Shown: positions 11,567 to 23,741 of the stretch, piece by piece
How the letters are laid out: each line of letters starts with the position of its first letter
Position numbering within the stretch: position 1 is the stretch's first letter
From: Edaphochlamys debaryana
Lineage: Eukaryota > Chlorophyta > Chlorophyceae > Chlamydomonadales
DNA: 64,000 bases
Direction: 5' to 3'
Assembly (NCBI GenBank): GCA_016858145.1
Contig: JAEHOE010000025.1
Coordinates: 682,001-746,000, forward strand
The notes under the pieces: generated by a model
Database searches by the model: none
Seen by the model: only the letters and a program-made list of their open reading frames with translations
Told to the model about the DNA's origin: nothing
Position numbers and translations under genes: made by a program

Positions 11567-14500
11567 TTTCGATCCTGGTGGTCGCTGTTGCCCTGGCGGT
11601 GCTACCTCCTCGCGCGGCGCTCGCGCTCCTGGGGTAGGGCGGTGCTCGTGGAAAGGAGTGCCCAGGCCCGTCCCCAGTCCGCAGGCCCTTCGCCAGTCCC
11701 CTGTCCGCTGTCCCCAGGCGCTGCTTGACCCCCACGCTGCAGTCACCAGGTCCCTAAAGCAGTAGGCCGCCATAGCGTCCGCAGGTTTGGGTCCTTCACT
11801 CTTTGCGCTCCCCTCGCCCCCACCCGCCAGCTCGGAGGTCCTCTTTGCGGCGTCAGCCGCACTTCGCCTCCGTCGCCATGCAATCTTTCCCTCCTTGCGC
11901 GCGAGCCCCCGTGGCGACTCACAAGCCGAGCTGCGAACGTTTGAGAGAACCCGCCCCACCCATCAGCGGCTGGACAGCGTGCCGTCGGCAGTGAGCTCCG
12001 GTAGCGTGGCTGCCCCGGGCTCGGAGGGGGTCGAGGCCTTTGCCGCCTCCAGCGCCCCGCCTCAGCGGCCTGAGGTAGCGCAACTAACCCAGCCCACGCC
12101 CCACGCCTCGAGCCTGCCCGGGCCCCAGACTCTGGCCGAGCTGTTCCCCACGGGGCCTGTCGGCGCTCCCGGTGCCGCGGACTCTGCCGCCCAGGCAACG
12201 TCCGCGCCGGGCCCCGGGCTGGACGGCTTGGCGCCAGACCCGGACGGTGGGGCGACGGCTGCGGCAGCCGTGGGGTCGTCCCCACGAGGCGCCAGCGGAG
12301 GGCGATGGATGCGCCCGCACGTCGCTGCTGCCAGGCAGCCGCGGGCGACTCTGCAAGACAGCCTGCAGATGCTGGGCCTGAGCCGGGACTACCTGGGTGA
12401 GCTCGCGGCAAGCTGTGATGCGGACCAGTACCCGGCCCCTGGGTTCGTGTTAGCCCCAGGCCCCATGCCTCTGCCATTGTGCTTGCCCACGCTCCCAGTG
12501 CTACAGGAATGTGTTGGCCCCAGTCCCCATGCATCGCGATGCGCCTGAAGATGCGCACGTGTGCCGGCTGTCACTTGTGCCCCCGGTTCCCCGGCGCCCC
12601 CTGCAGACATGGACCGGGCCGCGCGTGCCGAGCTGCTCGCACGCAAGCTGCTGGACCCGCAGGTGCGCCCGGGGCAGGGGTGCCGCCCACGTCTGTGCTC
12701 CTGTAGCCTCACATGGTCCACTGAGCCTGCCTTTCCTCCGGTCATCCTCTACCGGCCCCCTCCTCTCCGTTCCCACATCTCAGGAGGGCCACGTGTCCCT
12801 GCTGCGCGGGGGCCACCTGTTGGCGCAGTGGTTCAGCGGCCTGGAGGGGCACCAGCTCCGACCCGACCTCGTGGCGCGGCTGCTGGCCTACCTCACCACC
12901 CCCCCGCCGCCGCCGCCCCGGGCAGGCAGGCAGGCCGCACCTACGCCTGTGTCTCTGCCGCTTCCGCTTCCCCTGCAGCTCCCGCTGCCGCTGCCACTGC
13001 CGCTGCTGCCCCCGCTGACGGACGCGCTACAGCTGGAGGCTGCGCAGCCTGCCAATCATGCGGGGCCGGGCGCCGAGGCGGCTCCTGAGGCGCAGGCGGC
13101 GGCGCAGGGGCCATCTGGGTCGGGGCTGGCAGCGGCGGCTGAGCTGGAGGCGCTGGCTCTGCGGCTGGTGGCTACACTGGAGCTGCCCTGCGTGCCGCCT
13201 CACGCTGCAGGAGCGAGCGACACGGGCGGCGAGGGCGGTGCGGCGGTTGCGAGCTTGGCGGGGAGCTTCGTGGAGTCGGGGGGCGGAGCGGGCGCTGCGA
13301 CGGCGGCCTGGTTGCGGCAGCTGCAGGTGGCGGAGGAGGAGGCGCAGGCGGCGGCGGAGGCGCAGGTCGGGGCCGCAATGGCGGAGGCGGCGGAGGCGGC
13401 TGTGGAGATGGCCATGGCGGCGGCTGAGATTCAGGACCTGGAGGCATCCGCCGCCGCCACCTGCAGCGGCGCTGACGCTGGCGGCGCCGAGGGCTCTGCC
13501 CCCAGCCCAGGTACAGTGCATGTGGTTCCACAGACCATCACTGCTGCCACCGGTGCCCAGAGCCGCCTGCTGCCGCCCCAGCTGCGGCCGCTGGCCTGGC
13601 TCGGCCGGCGGCTGCATGCGGTCCGTGCCGCACAACGCTCCGCCGCCACAGCCCCCACCGCCTCTGCCTCCGCACCACCACCACCACCTTCCACCACGGC
13701 CACTCCCATCTCTTCCTTGTCGCAGCAGCCGCGCGGCCGGCCAGCCGCCGCTCACGAGCCGCGCCTGTTTGCCGCCGCCGCCGACCCGCTGTCCGCCTCC
13801 TACCGCCCGCTCGCCTTCTACCTGCTCACCGAGGCCATCGCCGGCGCCTCCCACGTCGCCCTCACAGCCATGGGCTTCACCCCCGCGCCCACCCCCGCCG
13901 GCGCTGCCACGGTCTACGTGTGGACCCCGCCCTCGCAGCGCCGCCCGCCGGTGCCGCCCCGGCGCTGGGGCTCTGCCGCCCGCGCCCCGGCTGCGCCCGT
14001 CCAAGCCGAGGGCATGGGTGCAGCGGGGGCTACCAGGCAGGACGCGGTGGGGTCTATCGATGCCGCTGCTGCAGGCGACGCCCCTGAGACGAAGGGAGAG
14101 GAGGCGGGCGAGTGCGTGCCGGAGGCCGGAGAAGGGCAGGTGGAGGGTGCCGTGCAGGAGCCGCTGCTGTTCCTGCACGGCATCGGCCTGGGCCTGGCGC
14201 CCTACCTGCGCCTCCTGGGCCGCACCGTGGCGGCGGCGGGGGGCGGCCGGGCCGTGTACGCGGTGCAGTACAAGCACGGTGGGTGCACTGGAGGGCGCGG
14301 TGCAGGGGTCTGGGTACTGAGGCATGCAGCCTTGTCTTGAACCGCGGAGTGCCCTGCGACCCTGCAGTTGTGACAAGTCAGTCTTGCTTTAACTTTTTGG
14401 GCTGTACATACACATGCGATTCACGCCTAGCCCGCAATGCCACAAGCTTTAGTTTATTTATGCCTATCGTATGTGGTTGAGAGTTGAGGGAAACTCATCC

Positions 14501-17500
14501 ACCCTACGCACACTCAACATGTTGGGAAGGCAGTCGCACCACCTCACAACCATAGCCCAAGGAGCAATTCAAATTCTTTATGATATCAATACAGCACTTT
14601 GAAGGTGTTTGTGCGCGGCTGTTGCGAGGATGGCTGCGGTGCCGACTTCGGTCAAACCTCGCTGACCAAGACCAGACCGAGCGCGATGTTGCTAGCTTAC
14701 CATCAAAATCTCAGATCCGTCCATCCTCGGCCCCCTGTTCCCCAGGAGCTTCGCGCGGAGCGCACCACACGGCCCCGCGCTTTGCAGCGTGCCTGCACAC
14801 ATATACCGCTGCCCAGCCATTCTAGGGCTCGGCCCTTTTACCAGCTTCGAGGAAGCTGACACCCATCTTGTCACCCCCCCTCATCGCCAAAACCCCCCAT
14901 GGCCCCCTGACCCCGCTTCGCTGCAGTGTCCATGCGCCTGTGCGCCCACATCCCCGCACCCCATGAGGTGGCGGCTGACGTGGCGGCGTTCCTGGCGCAG
15001 CGGGTGAGCGGGGCGTGGAGCGGGGTCACGCCGTTGGAGGCTGCATGCTGGGTATGGGATTGCGGGGACCGAGTGGAGCCATCCTGTCGGAGGCCAACGA
15101 TTGTTTTGACACGTTTCCCCTGTCTCCCGCCCTCATCCACCCCTCCTGGTACCTGCTTTGCCGTGCTCTACGTCCTGCCCTCACCCCTACCCTGCTGCAC
15201 CCCAACCACAGGGCGTCAGGTCCGTGTCCGTGCTGGCCCACTCGTACGGCACTCTGGTGGCGGCGGGCATGATCAAAGTGGCGGCGGCATCGCCGCAGGC
15301 GCCCCAGGTGGCTCGGCTCACTCTGGTGGACCCCGTGTGGTGGGTGCGGCGGAGCGGGCGGGGTGGAGTGGATGCGGCAGCTGGATTGTCTCTTCCTTGT
15401 CAGGAAGCAATGGGGAATATATCGCAAACACACCCACGTGCCCCACCCGAGCCTCCGAGCCGCCTCCGCTACCAATCTCCATCCCACACAACTTCTGCTC
15501 GTAACCCATCGCTTCTTCCCCCACGCCCCGCCCCTGGCCCCCCAGCTTCGCCATGTTCCTGCCCCACCTGGTCCGCAACGCCCTCTACCTGCAGCCCGTG
15601 GACCCCAGGCCCATGGGCCCACCGGGGGCCCAGGCAGGCCCAGCCCTGCAGCACACCGCGGAGGCCCAGGCCCAGGCAGCGCAGGCCGCAGAGGCCGCGG
15701 CGGCTGCGGAGCGGGAGGCGGTGGCGGCGGTGGCAGCGTCGGCGGAGGCCTCTCTGCGGCCCGCGACGGAGGGCGCTCCGGCCGCTGGGCTGGGCAGCGT
15801 CGACGATGCGGGCAGGCCGCCGGGGCCGGCGGCTGTGCTCCGGCGGGCTTTCTTTCGGTACCTGCTTCGAGGTGCGTGTGCCCGGGTGTCCGCCGGTTTG
15901 GGGCCTGGGCGCCTGGCACTAGTTGCGCGCTCTCCCTGACGACCTGGCTGTTGACCGCTGCCCCGCCCGCACCCCCCGCCCGCACCCCTCCTGCCCCTCC
16001 CAGGCCTGGTGACGGCCGAGTTCCACTGCTCCGTGGCGCTGCGCCACCGCATGGACTGGCCGCGCGTCAACCTGTGGCCCTCGGAGCTGCCCCCGCTGTG
16101 CTGCGTGGTGCTGTCGGGGCGGGACAACCTGGTGCCGGCGGAGGACGTGCGGGCAATCCTGGTGAGCGGGGGAAGGGGGGTGGGGTCCCGGCTTTAAGGA
16201 TGAGTTCGGGCGCGTCTGTGACCCTTGCTGCAACTGGTCTTGAAGCTGTCTGCCTCCCTTTCTGTCGCAGGCCAACCGCGCTGCGCTGCTGCCCCCCGAC
16301 GCGCCGCGGCCCCGGGTGCTGTTCCACCCCCACCACGGCCACGGCGGCTTCCTGGGGGACACGGCGGCGCAGGCGCAGGTGCTGGCGGCGGCGCTGGGGC
16401 TCACACCGGAGCAGGTGGGGCAGTGGGGCAGTGGGGCTGGAGGGGTTCCACGGCCGGTGCAGAGGAGGGGCGAGACACGGGCTGGGGGCGTTCACCAATG
16501 CAAGAGGCGCAAGTCAGCAGACCCGTGACTTGGTACGTTTGTGCGCTGTGCCCATGCCAGGTGGAGGAGCGCCTGGCTGCTGCGGCAAAGGCAAAGGCAG
16601 ATGAGGCCGGCGCAGCGGCACGGCCGGCGAGGCGGTGGGGCCGCGGCGGCAGCACTGGAGGTGCCGCTAAGGCACAGCAGCCCACCGCGGCGGATGCTGC
16701 CGTCCCCGCGACGCAGCAGCGGCAGCAGCAGCAGCCCAGGGCGCCGCTGCGGCTGCCGCCCGCGCTGCACCTGCTGCGGTGGCTGCGGGCCCGCGGAAGC
16801 CGGGCGGCCATCCCCATCACAGACCACAGTGCGGCGGGTCGCGCCGCAGACAGCGCAACGGCCCGTGCCGCAGCTAGCGGCCTTGCGTCAGAGCAAGACG
16901 ACGCTGATGCGCAGCGCAGCGACGGTGCATGGGCGGCGGCTCCCAGCTCGGCTGATGCTATGGCAAAGGGCAGTGGCTGCGACGCAGAGCGTGGTCCGTG
17001 CGGCCCCGGCCCGACGAGCGGCGGTAGGGGCAACGGCAGCCAGGCGACCCAAACCCCGGCCTCGGCGCCGCGGGCTGCTCCCCCCGCGACCCCCGCATAC
17101 CCCTCCAGGGGCTACCAGTCCGCCGGCACCAGCCCCCTCCTCCCCGCCCGCACCGGCGGCGTGCGGCGGCGCCTGCTGCTCGACAACACGGGAGGTCTCT
17201 CGGCACTGGACGCATCCGTACACTCTCCTGCGCCTGGCCAGGCCCCGTCATCGTCGGCTCCGCCGGGCCCCGTGTCGCCCGCTGGTCGCCCGCTAACGGC
17301 TGTGACCGTGGCGTCGCGGCCCCTGCTGGGGCGCGGGCGGGGCCGGGCCGCTGCCCCGGCGAGCCCGGCGTGGGGCGCGGCGCTGGTGGCGCGGGGCGTG
17401 GCGGCGCAGGCGGGGTGCGTGCAGGCGGTGAGCAGGGCCGCCGGCTCGCCGCCAGCCAAGAGCCCGCGCAAGGCAGTGGTGGTAGCGGCGGCGGGTGCAG

Positions 17501-17547
17501 GGGCGCGTAGGTCCTGGGGTATGCGTCTGCGGGGGCTGGGGCTCTAG
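11567..17547 (+). CDS. Large alpha/beta-hydrolase, paralogue A
   Basis: Exons join in phase: 11567-11633, 11831-12396, 12607-12662, 12784-14278, 14927-15003, 15212-15339, 15546-15871, 16004-16161, 16271-16414 and 16561-17547. The total is roughly 1,300 residues and the first exon is unresolved. An N-terminal hydrophobic segment (ILVVAVALAVLPP) suggests a signal anchor or targeting peptide. The hydrolase core shows an oxyanion-type LFLHGIG, nucleophile Ser in LAHSYGTLVA (Ser codon 15242-15244), acid Asp in SGRDNLVP (16123-16125) and His in HHGHGGF (16340-16342). Long Ala/Pro/Leu-rich inserts interrupt the fold, and a ~330-residue disordered tail follows the His. The substrate is unknown; lipase, esterase and other hydrolase activities all fit. 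A second intact copy lies inverted at 40350-46258. A Met at 11787 is an alternative start. Confidence 0.8.
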
Positions 17548-17801
17548 GCACGGCGCGCGGTCGCAGCCGTGGCCGCTGTGTGGCCAGCGTCTGAGGCTTG
17601 AATCCCTGCGCACGCGAGCACGGCAGTCAGTGCGTTGGGGGCAGGTCCACGATGGGCAGGGGCAGCCCATCTTGTACCGTGCGCTCGAGGCCTGAGTAGT
17701 GGCTGTCGTCAGGGACAGGGAGGGGTGGAAGGCGCAGTGGGTGTTGCTGCTTTAGCCCGGGCAGGATAGCGGCTGCCCGCAACCCTGGGGGTAGGATTTA
17801 C

Positions 17802-17806
17802 TGTAA
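17802..17806 (+). terminator. Candidate TGTAA poly(A) signal for hydrolase A
   Basis: TGTAA lies 255 nt after the hydrolase A stop codon. TGTAA is the usual poly(A) signal in volvocine algae. The matching place in the inverted copy lacks the motif because a short CTGTAATCACTGTGGT-like stretch is missing, so the two paralogues may end differently. Confidence 0.4.
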
Positions 17807-17940
17807 TCACTGTGGTCTGTGGATACTGTACAGGCACCACTTTGCTCTGGTACACGGACGCGTCGTACGACGTTTTGTGCGAGAAGTGGAAGCAGCCTTA
17901 GTATGCGTGGGCTCAACAACTGCCTAAGGGCTGGAATGCC

Positions 17941-18501
17941 TTGCAGGGCGTCAGGCTGAGCAAGCCGACACTTCCCGCTTCACTTCATCTTTGTGTACCG
18001 GTCTGGCGGTATGGGGCGGTCCATGATGTGCCTGTCTGCAGCGGGCCTTGTTCTATGCACGGAGGGGACAGATTGCACCACTTTTGGAAATGCTACTTGG
18101 CTGAGGGCCTGGTTGATGAGATGTGCGCGTGTCTAGGGGGCGAGCAGGGCATGCCATGGACCTGGCCACTTCGCCGGTTCAATCTTTGGCTGGCTCGACC
18201 AACGGAGGGAGTTGACCAGAGAGTGTGGGATGTGGTGTGTCTTGCAGCCACGACAGCCATGGAGAAGGGACGCCGATATCTATACGCGACAAGGGAGGAT
18301 GGGAATCGCCTCGGGGTGCTGAACCGTGGACGTGTGTTGGTGTCAGCTGAGTTTTGGGGAGCGCTTCACTCTTTTGCTGCGCTCAGGCCACCAAGTGGCT
18401 GGGAGACAATACCGGCGGACCACCCTTTCCTGCGAGTCTCAGGTGGCAGATTGACTGTGCAGGAGCCCCCAGGCGTCCTGGCCTTGATTGACGATGATTA
18501 A
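17941..18501 (+). mobile_element. Degenerate retroelement ORF, C-terminal part
   Basis: An open frame of up to 186 codons ends in TAA at 18499-18501. It contains PVCSGPCSMHGGDRLHHFWK followed by CYLAEGLVDEM. The Cys/Cys...His...Cys spacing resembles the zinc-binding tail found after reverse transcriptases of non-LTR retrotransposons (zf-RVT type). Upstream, the related frame is broken by stops and shifts when compared with the other copy near 39857-40123, so the element is dead. No reverse transcriptase domain is present in the window. The family assignment is an inference from the motif only. Confidence 0.4.
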
Positions 18502-18856
18502 AGGCACAGCAGAATTAGTGGAATAGTACTGAGGGGGGCTCTACGGGCCCGACCCTAGCAACGTGGTGTGACGACCGAAAGTCAGTCACGTTGCGTGGGT
18601 GTCGGTGTGCAGGTGGCACACCCAGTAGGTGGCGCTCTCGCTCAACCCCTCCCCTTCTGGAGGCGGTTCCTGCTGTAACCATCGCATCCTTGTTCTAGGG
18701 TGTGGGGTGTGGCTGAGCGTGGGTCTCGGGCCTGTGCCCGAATGCCTATCAGCTGGTAGGGAAGCATCATTTTCCACGTTTGGTTTGAGGTGGGCCGGAG
18801 GAGGCCGGGAGCCCATATAATATATCGGGGGTACATCTTCCAATGACGTGGATAAG

Positions 18857-19080
18857 TGATTTGTCACATGGGCAGCCCGATGTCATCACACGTTACACAT
18901 GTTGGCCCTCGAACGTCGCCCCGGGGCTCCTGCTCAGTACTGACACGGCGCCCACCACAGCTCCTCCTGTTGCTGTGTCGATGGGAGCTCCACCGAAGGC
19001 CGGTTGAGGGCGTTCTTCGTGGGCATGCGGCCACACCATATCTCTGGCTAACGAAAGGGAACATATGGGATGTACCACAC
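18857..19080 (+). repeat. Repeat tail, copy 1 (inverted partner 39500-39725)
   Basis: The stretch from TGTCACATGGGCAGCCCGAT to the region around CTCTGGCTAACG matches the reverse complement of 39500-39725 at clearly lower identity than the hydrolase arms. It follows the retroelement ORF and is probably its 3' untranslated part. Between 18502 and 18856 I see nothing else that I can name. Confidence 0.55.
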
Positions 19081-19196
19081 ACCCCTCTCCTGCTGCTGCT
19101 TGGCAGTCGTGATCGCCATCCGAAGCTTGAAGCTGGGCTAGGAAGTAGGAACAAGGGTGTCTGTCCTCAGGACCAGGACCCCGCTCAGGTCAGGGA

Positions 19197-20244
19197 CAAG
19201 ATGGGTGTCAGCTTCCTCGAAGCTGGAAAAAGGGCTGAGCCCTAGAATTTCTGGGCAGCGGTATATGCGTGCAGGCACGGTGCAAAGCGCGGGGCCGTGT
19301 GGCGCGCTCCGCGCGAAGCTTCGGGGGGACAGGGGGCCGAGGATGGACGCGGGGCGAAACACAATTCCACGCCGACCGGTGACAGAGTGTTGCCCGTACT
19401 TCCTCCTCGACGGATCTAAGTTGCAGGAGGTAAGATAGCAACATCGCGCTCGGTCCGGGCTTGGTCGGCGAGGTTTGACCGAAGTCGGCACCACAGCCAT
19501 CCTCGCAACAGCCGTGCCCAAACTTGTCGAAACTACCTCGCTATTAGCTTCAAAGTGTTATATATCTATCGAAACGAATGTACGAATTGCTCTTTGGGCT
19601 ATGGGTGCGAGCTGGTGCGACTGCCTTGCCAACATGTTGAGTTCGCGTAGGGTCGATAACTTTCCCTGCTCTTAATCACAAGCGATAGGGATAAAGAAAG
19701 TAAAGCTTGTGGCGTCGCGGGCTAGGCGTGAATCGCATGTTTATGTGTGACAGCCCAAAAAGTTGGGTGCAGGTGAGGGCAAGTCACAACTGCAGGGTCG
19801 CAGGGCACTCCGCGGCTCAAGACAAGGCTGCATGCCTCAGTCCCCAGACCCCTGCACCGCGCCCTCCAGCGCACCCACCGTGCTTGTACTGCACTGCGTA
19901 CACGGCCCGGCCGCCCCCCGCAGCCGCCACGGTGCGGCCCAGCAGGCGCAGGTAGGGCGCCAGGCCCAGGCCGATGCCGTGCAGGAACAGCAGCGGCTCC
20001 TGCGCCGCACCCTCCGCCTCCCTTGCACCGGCCTCCGGCACGCCCTCCCCCGCCGCCCCTCCCTTCGTCTCAGGGGCGTCGCTCGCAGCAGCGGCATCGA
20101 TAGACCCCACCGCGTCCTGCCTGGTAGCCCCCGCTGCACCCATGCCCTCGGCTTGGACGGGCGCAGCCGGGGCGCGGGCGGCAGAGCCCCAGCGCCGGGG
20201 CGGCACCGGCGGGCAGCGCTGCGAGGGCGGGGTCCACACGTAGC
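19197..20244 (-). pseudogene. Truncated third copy of the hydrolase (fragment)
   Basis: This segment is a direct copy of about 43040-44096. It holds the 3' part of hydrolase exon 3 (19879-20244, minus strand, with LFLHGIG and the same splice donor) plus most of the following intron. The exon part is almost identical to paralogue B, for example a single base change near 20010; the intron part is more divergent. No downstream catalytic exons are present, so no active enzyme can be made. At 20242-20244 it is joined directly to an inverted piece of the XPO1 gene. Confidence 0.8.
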
Positions 20245-21489
20245 CCCTGTTGTTCGGGCCGAAAGAGAAGCCCGCGCCTGCGCACCTGCTGCTCGCCTCC
20301 CGCCACCGACTGCATACTGACGGTCACCGTGGCATCCAACAAGCCCACGTCAATGGGCTTGTTGAAGTCCAGCAGCGGGTGAGCGACTTCAGCCATTCTT
20401 GTCGATTCCGGATGTGAACTGCCTTTGAACCAAGGGGAGCTAGCCGCGCTCCATGGACACAACGCTATATCGAGTGTTCGGGGGTCAATCAAGCAGGGGG
20501 AGTGCCGGCCCCGGCCGGGGGCGGCAGGCCTAGTATTGACCGCGATGGCTGATGCGCCTCGGCGGGATCACGCCCGTGCGCAGGAGCGCCACAGCTGCAC
20601 AGCGCAAACAAAACAGGAGTCTGTGCAATACACTCAGCAGTGAGAAACTTGTGCACGCCGGCGCGCAGTCGCCTCTCGCGAGAGTCACGGCTGCAGCTGG
20701 CTTCTCGACGCCCGGCACGCCGGGCCGAGCGCCCGTCCTCGCGGCAACCGGCACCAGGCGGCCCGACAACGTTGCACGAATAAGCGTCACCTCCACGGAG
20801 GACGCACGCACGGCTGACGCCGCAGACCCTGGGGCACCCCGCGAGCTGCAGACATGGCCGGGGCCGCTCGGAACTCTGAGGGGACGCCACCCCGTGCAAG
20901 GGGTTTGCCGACTTTGCCCCCGTGCCCCTGCATCCCTTGCCCGCCTGTTCCCTTTGTTGTGGTCCGCTCGTGATGCACATTTGGGCTAAGCACGAGTGCA
21001 GGACAGCACGGTCGAGCTGCTGGCGGAAAGACGCAGTGTCCCGGTGCCGTTGAACCCTCCGCTGTCCTCCATCGGGCTCCATCCAAGCGAGCGATGTGGC
21101 TGTTCACGCTGCTGCCCAGAGGCCATCTGAGCTGTACCACGTGCTACCCGCGGTTGGCCCGGCCTGTTCTCGCTCTGCGCCGCCCGACCACTGCGACAGG
21201 CCGCATACCATTGCTCTGGCTCACACGTGCATGGCCGTGGAGCACAGGGGGCACCCAGCATGCAGGCCCAGGAACAACATGCGGCCGCAATCACACTTAC
21301 AGACACTTCAGAAGCTGCCTCAATACCTCAAGTCATTGCATGGGTCACTCACGGGAAGCCTTCCCATCTAAGTGCTCACGTTACCTCGGACAGAGGTGTC
21401 ACTGTAGCCTCGCTACCTAAAGCCCCATCACTTGAGGGGCTTATTTCAGACCAGATGCCCATTCATGTACCCCCCCTCCCCAGTCACAA
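20242..21489 (-). pseudogene. Duplicated XPO1 promoter, exon 1 and start of intron 1
   Basis: This is a near-identical inverted copy of 47662-48914. It includes about 1.1 kb of XPO1 upstream DNA, the start codon (20394-20396) and all of exon 1 (20286-20396, encoding [20 protein letters not shown] and on to GEQQ). About 40 bp of intron 1 follow before the sequence switches to hydrolase DNA. All later XPO1 exons are missing, so no exportin is made. The promoter copy may still fire and transcribe the adjoining hydrolase fragment. Confidence 0.85.
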
Positions 21490-21724
21490 TAAGCCCTTAA
21501 CACAGTCACAAGATAAGCCCCTGGAAGGATCACGCCCGGCACGACACCGGCCGAGCCGGTGAGGCACTCAGCGGTATCCTCTCTTTCCACGCCCGACCGC
21601 CATCACGTCGATGTGATCACGTGTTCCTTGGCGCGGCAACCCCATGCTCCCGTGCAGCCTCCTGCTTGGCGCGGTGCACCTCCGCCACCACGGAAAGCAG
21701 CGCCAGTCCTTGCAGCGCCGCTCC

Positions 21725-22942
21725 TCACTTGGAGCGGTTGGAGGGCAGCGTCCCCAGGTCGGGAAGACCCTTGCGCTTGACGCTGCGCGGGGTGAAGAAT
21801 CAGAAGTTATGAAGCGCCACAGGGCTGGGCAACACTTGTAGCGTCAGTCCGCACAGGGAGAGGAACCAACGCGCCAGGCAAGGCAGAAGCAAGACCGTAT
21901 CCTCTGGGAAGACCGAGGGTGGGCACGCGGGCTTCGGAGTCCCTTACTTGGACAGAAACATCTTGCCCTAGCGCATGGTGCCCGCACATCATCCCCACTA
22001 GCAGTTTGTGAAGGGCTCACTCAACCCTTGAGGCTGGTCACCCTACCCTGCCGGCGCGCGCTAGCGCCGTGGAACTTTGCCTTCCACGTTCGTGTTGGGC
22101 GTGGTATGCCGCCTTAAGGCTGTCAAAACCTTTCACGGAATTACTCATTCTCCTGTTAGCTCCCAGCCCACATCTACCCCGGCCTCGCACTTCAACCCAA
22201 CCCGCACCCTCTCCTGTCCCTCCGCAATGCAGGCGCCTGTCGAGGCCCTGCCCCCATACAGTGTCCCCCCCCCGCCCACAGCGGCAAGCCCCCACCAGCC
22301 CCGCCGCCACCCTTGCCTGAAGTTGTCGCTGTAGGATGCATACCGCTTGGTGCGCTGCGTTTTGCGGATGTTGGGCTCATCCACCGTGTAGCCCCACCCG
22401 TGCTTCTCGCAGAAGCGCTTCGCCTCGTCCGCGGTGTAGAAGAAGAGCGAGGCACGGCCCACGTTCTCTAGCGTGTCAGCCGTGGAGGTCCAGCCCATGA
22501 GCGGGTTGGCCCACCTGCGAGAGCATCGCCGTGGTCACGCCCCAGTCCGCAGACGCTGCCCATGCTGCCTGCTTACTTGGCCGTGGTGTTGAACGAAATC
22601 CGCCACACGGGCGTCTTGTCCGCGTTGTCGATGGTGCGGGCCAGCCCCGACTGGCTTGCGTTGCGCGCAGCACAGTAGATGCGGGCCTACAGGCAAAACA
22701 AAAGTCAGGACATGCGAGGCTGAGGCCCAAGAACACAAGCCAGCGCGCACCGGGCGAGCGAAGGTGTCCAGAGGAGCTCCCGAGGTGTAGCCAGCCTCCT
22801 TGGCCGACATGGAAGCCTCCTCCACGGTAACCAGCTCGGCAGCCTTCTTCATGACCACGCTATAGTCGTTGGGGGCCGTCGCGTAGCTCATCGCCCCCAG
22901 AGGCAGCCGCGGAAGCAGCGCTTGAGCAATTCGTCGCTGCAT
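21725..22942 (-). CDS. NDUFS4: NADH dehydrogenase Fe-S protein 4 (complex I 18-kDa subunit)
   Basis: Four exons (22751-22942, 22577-22686, 22317-22514, 21725-21782) give 185 residues, close to the family length. The N-terminus MQRRIAQALLPRLPLG is basic and lacks acidic residues, consistent with a mitochondrial presequence. Family blocks include ARIYCAARNASQSG, WRISFNTTAKWANPLMGW, ASLFFYTADEAKRFCEKHGW and KRYASYSDNF. The last exon adds SVKRKGLPDLGTLPSNRSK and a stop. NDUFS4 is an accessory subunit of the matrix arm of respiratory complex I and helps stabilise the N-module. Intron 3 uses a GC donor (22316-22315) and is 534 bp. A TTACA (TGTAA on this strand) at 21297-21301 may be the poly(A) signal; it lies inside the duplicated XPO1 upstream piece. 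Confidence 0.93.
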
Positions 22943-23741
22943 TTTCGCTGCCTTCGGTGCAACGACCTAGACGTGACTACTAGCACAAGGGGTTTAGGGC
23001 ACGCTGTGCACAAGTGCGGGTGCATGTGCACACGCGGTCGTACTGCTGTACGACGACCGAGTTTGAGTGTACGGGAACCCACAGAGCGACTGACGATTAC
23101 GAGCAACGCGACCACGGATGGGAGGGGGGGGGCGTGGCCAGGGCGGGGTGAAGGTCAAGCAGGGTATCCCCTCGAAGGTTGAAGGCCAAAGGGGGCTCCT
23201 CGTGACCTCGTCGCCCGCTGCACGCTCTGCTAGGCCGCACTTGCCAATCTGAGAACGCGCACGTCCTTTCTACTTCAGGTACAGCCGCTTCCTGGACATG
23301 GGCTCATGGGCGCAGTCCGCCGCGGCACTTGCATACCGGCATGGGCTGGGCACATGCCCCGCATGCCCCGAGACGTTGCCCCTCGCCAGACAGCATCACG
23401 CTTTCCGCACTCACACTCCCCCGTGGCACCGCACACCACAGTTCCTCTCCAAGCCCGTGCTCCTGGTGTGATGGGAACACAGCGCGAAAATCCCCCATCG
23501 CCCATCGCCCAGACCCTTAGCCCTCACCCTCTCCGCATCGGGTCCTGCCCCACCCCTAGCCTGGTCAGCTCTTTGCGCTCAAGCCTCGTCGCCTTCTCGC
23601 CGCCCCTGCAGCTCACACAGGTCCCTTGAACGCCAACTTCACACTGACTCTTTCCTTCCCCAACATGCCCCGTTCTTCTCCTTCCCGCCAGTGCCGCAGC
23701 TCAGCCGCAGCTCCCTCCGGTACACCCCCGCGTCCGTCCCG

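Larger units (their letters stand above)
10666..18080 (+). repeat. Inverted duplication, left arm
   Basis: This block matches the reverse complement of 39846-47487. Identity is very high over 10690-11260 and over hydrolase exons (for example, about two differences in 115 bp at the start of exon 3). Indels cluster in introns and low-complexity coding runs. The outer boundary is sharp, at the ACGACGAGAGAGG sequence near 10666. The inner part, from 17700 to 18080, is a more decayed retroelement. The arm carries the whole plus-strand hydrolase gene. Confidence 0.85.

Noticed and set aside
13027..14376. Long Arg/Gly-rich antisense frame across hydrolase A exon 3
   Set aside because: Antisense shadow of a GC-rich coding exon; the same happens in copy B.
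20070..20492. Read-through frame from XPO1 exon 1 into the hydrolase fragment as a real fusion protein
   Set aside because: Beyond exon 1 it reads the hydrolase DNA in the wrong frame, so an unspliced fusion would be mostly nonsense; only a spliced product could be meaningful and none can be shown from sequence.
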